Assembly (NCBI GenBank): GCA_934700345.1
Contig: CAKUXP010000015.1
Span: 9,379 to 73,378 of the forward strand
Source of the DNA: an uncultured Fibrobacter sp.
GTDB taxonomy: Bacteria; Fibrobacterota; Fibrobacteria; Fibrobacterales; Fibrobacteraceae
DNA: 64,000 nt
Direction: 5' to 3'
The notes beneath the pieces are model-generated. The model saw nothing but the letters and a program-made list of their open reading frames with translations, searched no databases and had not been told where the DNA came from. A program made the position numbers and the translations under genes. Shown here one piece after another: positions 36,048 to 42,306 of the stretch. Each line of letters opens with the position of its first letter. Within the stretch, counting starts at the first letter, position 1.

Positions 36048-36680
36048 TCAATCCTCGCTTATGGAGTAGGTCTCGTCGTAAATTTCAGAAAGTTTCCTGC
36101 CGTTATAATTCCAAAAACGGGTCGGTTGCATCGCGTAATTAATATTACGAATTTTCTTTGTTATACCGGTAAGAGAATATTCCTCTCCTTCGAACTTGAC
36201 TTTGTGAATGTCGCAGACTTCAACAACATATTCCTTGTCTTCGTAAAACATTGTCAAACGGTCACCTTTAGAAATTCCCATTTCATCAAAATTCAAGGGT
36301 GGACGACGTAGGCGAGATTTTTTCTCTGCTTCTTGTTCTTCAGTAGAAAGATCCTTTTGCAAGTCTGTAGTTAGCGTATCGGTTACATTTTCTTTTTCAA
36401 ATAATTTTAATATGGCGAGAACCCTCTCGGAGGACATTCTGAAAAATTCTCGTTTTGGGTTTACACGGTCCGTAGAAAAAGCAACATGCGATGCATCTTC
36501 CACTTTCTTGCAATCATCGACGCGACAGGCGTAAACGCAGTTAAACTGGAACGGAACGCTTGTCGTATAAAGTTCATTCATCCGTTGGGCGGCATTTTCT
36601 CGTTGTGTCATGCCGATTTTCAAAAGCCCCGGCATTCCTTCGTTTGAAAGGACATAAACGATTCCGCTTGTATCATCCAT
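36048..36680 (-). CDS. GIY-YIG (T5orf172-type) protein with C-terminal RAMA-like domain
   Basis: 210-aa protein. The N-terminal 90 residues are a T5orf172-type GIY-YIG nuclease domain: GIVYVLSNEGMPGLLKIGMT (the IVY...KIG pair), RMNELYTTSVPFQF, and VEDASHVAFSTDRVNPKREFF, with an Arg and Glu in the expected places. The C-terminal 75 residues (MGISKGDRLTMFYEDKEYVVEVCD, GEEYSLTGITKKI, QPTRFWNYNGRKLSEIYDETY) resemble the domain found on restriction-associated and methyltransferase proteins. ATG 36680 is preferred to a TTG two codons upstream. It is convergent with the transferase gene and divergent from the NYN gene. Likely part of the defence repertoire; target unknown. Confidence 0.78.
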   Translation of the reverse strand: MDDTSGIVYVLSNEGMPGLLKIGMTQRENAAQRMNELYTTSVPFQFNCVYACRVDDCKKVEDASHVAFSTDRVNPKREFFRMSSERVLAILKLFEKENVTDTLTTDLQKDLSTEEQEAEKKSRLRRPPLNFDEMGISKGDRLTMFYEDKEYVVEVCDIHKVKFEGEEYSLTGITKKIRNINYAMQPTRFWNYNGRKLSEIYDETYSISED

Positions 36681-36791
36681 TTTCAATTTTCTTAAAACTC
36701 AGAGGAGCAGTCAAGTAAAATTTTTAACCTAAGAAAAAATAGTTTCCAATGGGAAAGTATGCAAGTCGTTTTTCTCGGCTTGAACATTTGT

Positions 36792-36825
36792 TTCTCTTTG
36801 TCAGTTCTAGAATTGACAAAGAGAA
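36792..36825. repeat. 34-bp inverted repeat between GIY-YIG and NYN genes
   Basis: Perfect 12-bp arms TTCTCTTTGTCA / TGACAAAGAGAA flank the 10-bp centre GTTCTAGAAT, which itself contains the palindrome TTCTAGAA. No T-run follows on either strand, so it does not look like a terminator. It lies in a 381-bp gene-free stretch (36,681-37,061). It could be an operator for a dimeric repressor or a recombination-type site. Confidence 0.7.
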
Positions 36826-36949
36826 TCCATAGGCTAGGCTATAGAGTTATTCCAAATATAAAAATCTGTTTTGGATGATTATTGAATGAAATCAAGCTCT
36901 AAACTTGAGATTAACTATTTTCGAAAAAATAACACGACATTTTTCCTTA

Positions 36950-36978
36950 TTGACAGAATTATTTTTTTTATGTATATT
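36950..36978 (+). promoter_or_regulatory. near-consensus sigma-70 promoter of the NYN module
   Basis: TTGACA at 36950-36955, a 17-bp spacer, and TATATT at 36973-36978. Transcription would start near 36985, about 75 bp before the NYN start codon, so the RNA would begin with the hairpin element described next. Confidence 0.8.
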
Positions 36979-36984
36979 AGAATC

Positions 36985-37047
36985 AAATACAGACCGAAAA
37001 AAGGGTTTATATCAAACACGCAAGTGTCCCTTAAGTAGGTCTTTTTT
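36985..37047 (+). ncRNA. candidate structured RNA upstream of the NYN RNase gene
   Basis: Three nested stems fit together: AGACC (36991-36995) with GGTCT (37038-37042); AAGGG (37001-37005) with CCCTT (37028-37032); and ACAC (37016-37019) with GTGT (37024-37027) capped by a GCAA tetraloop. T6 at 37042-37047 follows the outer stem as in an intrinsic terminator. The start site is placed by the TTGACA/TATATT promoter. The RBS GGAGG (37054-37058) and GTG start of the NYN gene come directly after. It could be a short independent RNA with some read-through, or an attenuator. I do not recognise it as a known family. Confidence 0.6.
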
Positions 37048-37061
37048 ACTTTGGAGGAAAA

Positions 37062-37712
37062 GTGGAAACTGCGATTCTGATTGATGGGGCGTTTTTACGG
37101 AAAAAGTTTAAACGTGTTTTTAGCCAAACTATCAAGGCTGCTGATGTTGAACAATTTGTCAAATGTATATTGCAAAACTTAAGTTTTGAACAAAAAGATT
37201 ATCGGGCTTATTTTTACGATTGCCGCCCTTGTGATGGAGAGACGACTCTGCCGGTTTCTCATGCAAAATATTTTTTTGAAAAACAACCGCAATTTAAAGA
37301 GGGAAATCAACTTTTAGATGAAATCTCTAATTTGGATTTTTTTGCAGTCCGTGAAGGAACTCTTCAATTTTCTGGATGGTTGTTGCGAAAAAAGAGCTAT
37401 CAAAAAAATTCTCCTTATGAAGATTCCGATTATTCTCCCAATCTTTCACAAAAAGGGGTTGATATTAAAATTGGTTTAGATATTGCGTGGATTAGTTATG
37501 CAAAGACTTTTGAAAAATTGATTCTTGTCTCTGCAGACAGCGATTTTGTTCCCGCCATCAAGGTGGCGAGACGAAGCGGTATTCCTGTCTATCTTTTTAC
37601 CTTGGCGCATGGAGTGAATCCAAAATTGACTAGAAACGCCGATGTGGTGAAAAAGGAATCAATTAAGGATCTCTTTCAAAATACGTCTCGAGGGGTTTTG
37701 TCTTGTTTATGA
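37062..37712 (+). CDS. NYN-domain (LabA/DUF88-like) putative RNase
   Basis: 216-aa protein of the NYN family, a PIN-like RNase fold. The acidic active-site positions are visible: IDGAFLRKKF (Asp near residue 8), QKGVDIKIGLDIAWIS (Asp in GVDIK), and LVSADSDFVPAIKVARRSGIPVYLF (SADSDF). The start is GTG 37062 with GGAGG four bases upstream. It has its own strong promoter and a structured 60-nt element in front. AT-rich and flanked by unrelated polysaccharide and defence genes, so a self-contained module. The target RNA is unknown. A role as toxin or anti-phage RNase is inference from location and architecture. Confidence 0.85.
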   Translation: METAILIDGAFLRKKFKRVFSQTIKAADVEQFVKCILQNLSFEQKDYRAYFYDCRPCDGETTLPVSHAKYFFEKQPQFKEGNQLLDEISNLDFFAVREGTLQFSGWLLRKKSYQKNSPYEDSDYSPNLSQKGVDIKIGLDIAWISYAKTFEKLILVSADSDFVPAIKVARRSGIPVYLFTLAHGVNPKLTRNADVVKKESIKDLFQNTSRGVLSCL

Positions 37713-37748
37713 TAAAATTTTTATGCATAAGTTTTATTAGCCTCTCTC

Positions 37749-39272
37749 ATGCCATCCCAGCTTAAACTCGGCGCGCTCCTTTCCTATGTCGTCCTCGGCC
37801 TGAACAATCTGGTCGGACTTCTTTACACGCCTTACCTGCTCCGGATGCTCGGCAAGTCGGAATATGGAATGTATTCGATAGTCGCGTCGGTCGTCGCCTA
37901 CTTGACGATTCTCGACTTGGGATTTGGAAATGCGATCGTCCGCTATACGGCGAAATACCGGGCGGAAGGAAAGACAGAAGAACAAAGCAAGATGTTTGGG
38001 ATGTTTTTTCTTTTGTATTGCGGAATCAGTCTGGTGGCGATTGCATTGGGTTTTGTGCTGGCTTTTAATACGGAACTGATTTTTGACGGGGCGATGACAG
38101 CGGGGGAGCTTTCGCGTGTGCGGGCGATGCTCTTTTTGATGGTGCTGAATCTTGCGGTCTCGTTTCCATTTAGCCTGTTCGGTTCCATCATCACGGCGTA
38201 TGAACGCTTTGTCTTCCAGAAGGTCGTGGCGATTTTCCGGATTGTTCTGAATACAGGGACGATGATCGTGCTTTTGCAATTCGGCTACAAGGCTGTCGCT
38301 CTGGTTGTAGTAACGACCGTATTTAATTTGTGCACTCTCGCGTCCAATTTTTTCTATTGCAAAAAATTCTTGAATATCAAAATGGCTTTCGGAAAAATCG
38401 ATTGGAGTTTTTTGAAGGAAGTGGCCGTCTATTCGTTCTGGATTTTTTTGAATGCGATTATGGATAGAATTTATTGGAGTACGGGGCAGTTTGTTCTGGG
38501 CGCCTTTGTCGGGACGGCTGCCGTGGCGGTTTTTGCCGTGGCGATTCAGCTTGAACACATGTATATGTCTTTTTCGACGGCGATTAGCGGAGTCTTTTTG
38601 CCGAAGGTCACCGCAATGGTTTCCGAGTCTTCGAGCGAAAAGGCGGTGAGCGATCTTTTTATCCGGACGGGGCGCGTTCAGTATTGCGTCTTGGCGTTGG
38701 TCCTTTCGGGGTTCTTCTTGTTTGGACGGCAATTTATTGAACTCTGGGCAGGACCGGGTTACCGCAATGCGTATGGAATCGCCTTGCTCTTCTTTGTTCC
38801 GCTGACCGTGCCGCTGATTCAGAATTTGGGAATCACGATTCTCCAGGCTAGGAACCAGATGAAGTTTCGTTCGCTGCTCTATCTAGGAATTTCGCTCGTT
38901 TCGCTCGCTTTGCAAATCCCGCTAGCCAAGTATTACGGCGGTTTTGGCTGTGCCTGTGCGATTGCCGGAGCCTTGGTCCTTGGGCAGATTATCGTGATGA
39001 ACGTGTATTACCAGGTAAAGCAGAAAATAGACATCGTCGCTTTTTGGAAAGAAATTTTCAAGATGAACGTGGCGCCCCTGTGCATGGTAATCGTTTCGTA
39101 TTTTGTTTTGCAAAACCTTGTACTGGACTCTCCGATTCGTCTGGGAATTGGAATTGTAGTGTATTTGTTGGTCTATTTGCCCTTATTTTATTTTGGTTCG
39201 ATGAATGCTTACGAGCGGAATTTGGTGATGAAGCCTATTCGGAAAATTTTGAAATTTGTTTTAAAAAAGTGA
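37749..39272 (+). CDS. polysaccharide flippase (Wzx-like, MATE/MVF fold)
   Basis: 507-aa protein with 12-14 helices that would flip undecaprenyl-linked repeat units to the periplasm. It starts GALLSYVVLGLNNLVGLLYTPYLLRMLGKSEYGMYSIVASVVAYLTILDLGFGNAIVRYTAKYRA, the standard Wzx/RfbX N-terminus. GC content is much higher than in the NYN and AbiF genes on its two sides, like the 3' half of the pyruvyltransferase gene and the FrhB-like gene. Those three GC-richer genes probably were neighbours before defence modules were inserted between them. Confidence 0.92.
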   Translation: MPSQLKLGALLSYVVLGLNNLVGLLYTPYLLRMLGKSEYGMYSIVASVVAYLTILDLGFGNAIVRYTAKYRAEGKTEEQSKMFGMFFLLYCGISLVAIALGFVLAFNTELIFDGAMTAGELSRVRAMLFLMVLNLAVSFPFSLFGSIITAYERFVFQKVVAIFRIVLNTGTMIVLLQFGYKAVALVVVTTVFNLCTLASNFFYCKKFLNIKMAFGKIDWSFLKEVAVYSFWIFLNAIMDRIYWSTGQFVLGAFVGTAAVAVFAVAIQLEHMYMSFSTAISGVFLPKVTAMVSESSSEKAVSDLFIRTGRVQYCVLALVLSGFFLFGRQFIELWAGPGYRNAYGIALLFFVPLTVPLIQNLGITILQARNQMKFRSLLYLGISLVSLALQIPLAKYYGGFGCACAIAGALVLGQIIVMNVYYQVKQKIDIVAFWKEIFKMNVAPLCMVIVSYFVLQNLVLDSPIRLGIGIVVYLLVYLPLFYFGSMNAYERNLVMKPIRKILKFVLKK

Positions 39273-39291
39273 ATACTTATCGATTTTTTTG

Positions 39292-39297
39292 TATATT
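39292..39297 (+). promoter_or_regulatory. -10 element of the AbiF RNA
   Basis: TATATT preceded by a T-run (TTTTTTTGTATATTATG), very like the NYN promoter context. No good -35 box is at the usual distance; GTGAAT would be at 17 bp. The expected start is near 39304, just before the closing stem of the RNA. Confidence 0.5.
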
Positions 39298-39303
39298 ATG
39301 GGC

Positions 39304-39358
39304 AATAGTACTCACCACGCGACCTCAGCAATGAGAGCGGACCACGGTGAGTCTTTTT
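39304..39358 (+). ncRNA. AbiF-type RNA upstream of an abiF-like gene
   Basis: The outer stem ACTCACC (39310-39316) pairs perfectly with GGTGAGT (39346-39352) and is followed by a T-run (39354-39358). Inside, CTCA (39324-39327) pairs with TGAG (39332-39335) under a GCAA tetraloop (39328-39331); flanking unpaired segments are ACGCGAC and AGCGGACCAC. Its position about 20 nt before an Abi_2-family gene, and its shape, agree with the conserved RNA motif reported upstream of abiF-like genes, as I recall it. The 3' end looks like an intrinsic terminator, so the mature RNA is probably about 50-55 nt. Confidence 0.72.
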
Positions 39359-39374
39359 GTTAAGGATGAAGGGT

Positions 39375-40253
39375 GTGAAGTTTACAAAAAAGCCTACAAC
39401 TATTGACGAACAAATTGAAATTTTGAAGTCAAGAGGGGTGATAATTGATTTGCCCAATGCGACAAATCTTCTGTTGCTGATTAACTATTACAGATTTTGT
39501 GGTTATGGTTTGTTTTTTGAAAAATTTGATAGCGAAGAAAAGCGGTTAAATGTATTTAAGGAAGATACAACTTTTTCCAAAATTTACAGCTTATACTGTT
39601 GGGATGAGAAGTTGCGAAATATCCTGCAACGCTATCTTGGAAAAATCGAGATAGCTTTTAGAGCCGTGTTGAATTATGTCCTCGTGTCCGAAACAAAAAA
39701 TCCTTTTTGGTATCTTGACCCTGCTTTGATGATTCGCTCTTATCGGGAGGATGTTGTAAAAAACGAAAGCTTGGAAGCCTTGAATCGAGCTGTGGAAAAT
39801 AGGGAATTATCGGCTCTTCATTTCAAGGAAACTTATAACGAACAGGAATTTCCACCTTGCTGGATTCTCTGTGAATTTTTCTCTTTTGGAAAATGGTCCA
39901 GGTTGTTCGGGCAACTAAAGCATAAGGCTTATGTTAAAAGCGTTGCTAGGCATTTTAAGGCTCCGCCGAATGATTTTGTTTCTTGGCTGCGGGCTTTGGT
40001 CATCTTGAGGAATCGCTGTGCGCATCACGCTCGATTGTGGGACTACGAATTTAAAATAAAACCATCGCTAACACCGTCACAAAAAAGGGCAGGTCTAGAC
40101 AATGGGCGAGTGGGTTATTTAATTTGTATTCTTAAAGAGCTTCTCGCTTTTGATGAGGATGTTCAGAAGAACTTTTCTCAAGAGCTAAATGAATTGTTGA
40201 ATATTTGTCCTTGTCCCTATCCTAAGGCTTTAGGCCTTAATCAACCCATTTGA
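39375..40253 (+). CDS. AbiF/AbiD-family (Abi_2) HEPN protein
   Basis: 292-aa abortive-infection protein. The N-terminus FTKKPTTIDEQIEILKSRGVIID, then LLLINYYRFCGYG and WDEKLRNILQRYLGKIEIAFRAVLNY are Abi_2 family features, and FFSFGKWSRLFGQL leads to the HEPN catalytic signature Arg212-x4-His217 in LRNRCAHHARLWDYEF. HEPN proteins of this type are candidate RNases. GTG 39375 is chosen because AAGGA lies eight bases upstream and the family start aligns there; ATG 39366 and TTG 39357 are possible but lie on top of the RBS and RNA. AT-rich island between the GC-rich flippase and FrhB-like genes. Confidence 0.88.
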   Translation: MKFTKKPTTIDEQIEILKSRGVIIDLPNATNLLLLINYYRFCGYGLFFEKFDSEEKRLNVFKEDTTFSKIYSLYCWDEKLRNILQRYLGKIEIAFRAVLNYVLVSETKNPFWYLDPALMIRSYREDVVKNESLEALNRAVENRELSALHFKETYNEQEFPPCWILCEFFSFGKWSRLFGQLKHKAYVKSVARHFKAPPNDFVSWLRALVILRNRCAHHARLWDYEFKIKPSLTPSQKRAGLDNGRVGYLICILKELLAFDEDVQKNFSQELNELLNICPCPYPKALGLNQPI

Positions 40254-40258
40254 ATTCT

Positions 40259-41449
40259 ATGATCCCCGTCCCGAACTGTTCCTCCTGCGCTGCCTGCGCG
40301 AATATTTGCCCTCGCGGTGCGATTGCGATGAAGCTTGACGAAAAGGGCTTTTACCGCCCGAGCGTCGATTCCGAAAAATGCGTCGAATGCGGAGCCTGCG
40401 AACGGGCGTGTCCTTGGACAAAAAATGTCGCAAATCCGAACGGAGCCTCTGAATCGCCAAAGGCTTTTGCCGCCTATGCGACCGATGAAACGATTCGGTT
40501 GAACTCGTCGAGCGGGGGGATCTTTTCGGTGCTGGCGGAAAAGGTCCTGGATGACGGCGGTGTCGTCGTCGGGGTAACGCAGCTGGGCAAGGCGCATTTT
40601 GGGCATATCGTCGTCGAGAACAAGGCGGACTTGGAAAAGCTGCGCGGTTCCAAGTATGTGCAGGCGGACGCTGGGCTCATCTATCGGGATGTTCGATCGC
40701 TTTTGCGCGCCGGGCGCAAGGTGCTCTATTCGGGGACGCCGTGCCAGGTGGCGGCTCTCTATTCGGTGATCGGGACAAAACGCTTTGAAAATTTGACGAC
40801 GGTGGATATCGTCTGCCACGGTTCGCCGAGCGTAAAGGTTTTTGAAAAGTATCTACGGGAAACGGAATCGTTTGCTTCGGCTTCTGTCCTGTCCAGCCGT
40901 TTTCGCGATAAGCGGAACGGGTGGAGACTGTATTCAATGGCGCATTGCGCCATTGAATACAGTTCCGGAGACTGTTTTCAAATTTTTAAAACGCTTCGCG
41001 AAGATAAATTCATGCGCGTATTTCTCCAGAATATCTGCCTGAACGATTCCTGTGCGGATTGCCGTTATGGAAAGATCCCCCGTATTGCCGATATTACGCT
41101 CGGCGATTACTGGAATATCGCTTCGGTCCACCCGGAAATGGATGACGACAAGGGAACTTCCGTCGTGCTGCTGAATACGGAACGCGGCGAAAAGCTGTTT
41201 GATGAAATCTCTCCGCGAATTCGTTCCTGCGAATCGAGACTGGAAATGGCGATTGCGGGAAATCCGTGCATCGTCCGTTCAAGCAAACCGCACCCGAGAA
41301 GGGCGGAGTTTTTCGCCGAACTGGATTCCAAATCGCTTGACGAACTCATCCGAAAGTTTTGCCCTTACCCGGGACCTCTGAAAAGGGCTTACCATAAAGC
41401 GCGCCGGTTTTTGGGGGCGGTGAAGCGAAGGCTTTTGCGTCGCCGCTGA
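40259..41449 (+). CDS. FrhB-like iron-sulfur protein of polysaccharide loci
   Basis: 396-aa protein with two N-terminal [4Fe-4S] ferredoxin motifs, CSSCAACANICPRGA (residues 7-21) and CVECGACERACPW (about 42-54), followed by the coenzyme F420 hydrogenase/dehydrogenase beta-subunit N- and C-terminal domains (SSSGGIFSVLAEKVL, YSGTPCQVAAL, DIVCHGSPS, DSCADCRYGKIPRIADITLGDYW). In bacteria without F420 such proteins are common in surface-polysaccharide clusters beside pyruvyltransferases and flippases; their reaction is not known. The ATG is five bases after the AbiF stop. A perfect 37-bp palindrome lies in the coding sequence at 40927-40963. GC-rich. Confidence 0.85.
   Translation: MIPVPNCSSCAACANICPRGAIAMKLDEKGFYRPSVDSEKCVECGACERACPWTKNVANPNGASESPKAFAAYATDETIRLNSSSGGIFSVLAEKVLDDGGVVVGVTQLGKAHFGHIVVENKADLEKLRGSKYVQADAGLIYRDVRSLLRAGRKVLYSGTPCQVAALYSVIGTKRFENLTTVDIVCHGSPSVKVFEKYLRETESFASASVLSSRFRDKRNGWRLYSMAHCAIEYSSGDCFQIFKTLREDKFMRVFLQNICLNDSCADCRYGKIPRIADITLGDYWNIASVHPEMDDDKGTSVVLLNTERGEKLFDEISPRIRSCESRLEMAIAGNPCIVRSSKPHPRRAEFFAELDSKSLDELIRKFCPYPGPLKRAYHKARRFLGAVKRRLLRRR
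40927..40963. repeat. 37-bp perfect palindrome inside the FrhB-like gene
   Basis: Two 18-bp arms, ACTGTATTCAATGGCGCA and its exact reverse complement, are separated by one T. It encodes LYSMAHCAIEYS, adding residues at a place where the motif GWRLYS...EYSSGD would otherwise be continuous. Such a long uninterrupted palindrome in a coding sequence is unusual and could come from a template-switch event. Confidence 0.85.
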
Positions 41450-41454
41450 AGGAA

Positions 41455-41760
41455 TTATTTGTCGGGACTGTCGGATGCCAGGTCGGCAGGCGCAGCCGTC
41501 AGGAGGCCGATGATTTTTTCCCGTTCCGAAGCGGACAGGTTTTTTTTCAGATAGCCCTGAATTTTGGAATGCCGCTTGACGATGGACATTCCGGTGAAGA
41601 GCGGCGATTTGATAAGGCCGCTCACATAGCCGTTTTCGAGTTCGTTGATTTGAATTCGGGTTCCCTTTGTTTTGCCGAGTTCAGAATTTTTTAAAACCCA
41701 TTTGATTTTTTTCCCGAGAGGCAGTTCTTTTGCTGTTTGAATCTTTTTTGCGTTAGGCAT
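41455..41760 (-). CDS. small BolA-like protein
   Basis: 101-aa protein. The segment GLIKSPLFTGMSIVKRHSKIQGYL followed by LLTAAPADL resembles the BolA core (SxxFxGxSxxxRHxxVxxxL ... LxLxTxxPxE), with the conserved Arg-His pair present; the Gly-Gly-Cys-Gly segment of canonical BolA is absent. ATG 41760 lies inside the end of the upstream HEPN gene (8-bp overlap), so the two are translationally coupled. Convergent with the FrhB-like gene, with five bases between stops. If BolA-like, it may bind nucleic acid or a glutaredoxin; a role as partner or antidote of the HEPN protein is an inference. Confidence 0.5.
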   Translation of the reverse strand: MPNAKKIQTAKELPLGKKIKWVLKNSELGKTKGTRIQINELENGYVSGLIKSPLFTGMSIVKRHSKIQGYLKKNLSASEREKIIGLLTAAPADLASDSPDK

Positions 41761-42238
41761 TTTTTCCCCTTTGGAAACATTCCTGTCCTTTGGTAATGAT
41801 CTTGCTTGCTGCGGAAACACAGTCATTGGCGAATTTGGCTAATTTTCTTGAATCCCGCAATTCAGAATGCTTGATTAGACCGCGCGCCTGGTAGAATGTC
41901 ATCAATTTGATGTCATCGGTATATCGGTATTTATTATCCCAGAAGTTGATAATTGTATCAAAATATTGGTTCATCGAAGAATTGCTTTTATAAAATGGAT
42001 CGATAGATCTGTGTTTGCAAAGTTTCACGATTCGATGTTCTATGTCGAATTTTTTCAATTCGTATTTTTCGATAAATGTTCGCAGAACACATTCTACAGC
42101 AACGCCTGCGATGTAGATGGATGCGGAATATCTTTTGTTGCGAAGAAGAATGGTCGCTGTTTCTATGCGAGAAATGGCCGCATTCATCCGATTTTCTGGA
42201 TGGAAAAGCTTGTTTCTGTTTTTGTCAGTGTGATTCAT
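41753..42238 (-). CDS. HEPN-domain protein
   Basis: 161-aa all-helical protein. HENP-type features are the N-terminal RMNAAISRIETATILLRNKRYSASIYIAGVAVECVLRTFIEKY, the pattern of HEPN proteins related to DUF86/AbiV-like groups, and an R-x4-H motif at Arg119-His124 (ARGLIKHSE). The start ATG 42238 has AAAGGG upstream; an in-frame extension to 42316 would overlap the divergent aminopeptidase start and is not preferred. It is the first gene of a two-gene operon with the BolA-like protein. Whether it is an RNase or a nucleotidyltransferase partner cannot be told, since no MNT gene is adjacent. Confidence 0.68.
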   Translation of the reverse strand: MNHTDKNRNKLFHPENRMNAAISRIETATILLRNKRYSASIYIAGVAVECVLRTFIEKYELKKFDIEHRIVKLCKHRSIDPFYKSNSSMNQYFDTIINFWDNKYRYTDDIKLMTFYQARGLIKHSELRDSRKLAKFANDCVSAASKIITKGQECFQRGKNA

Positions 42239-42306
42239 CCGATACCCTTTTTTCCGAATATATAAAATTTCTACATTGGCTTTCGGAATTTTCAAAAGGT
42301 AATGCG

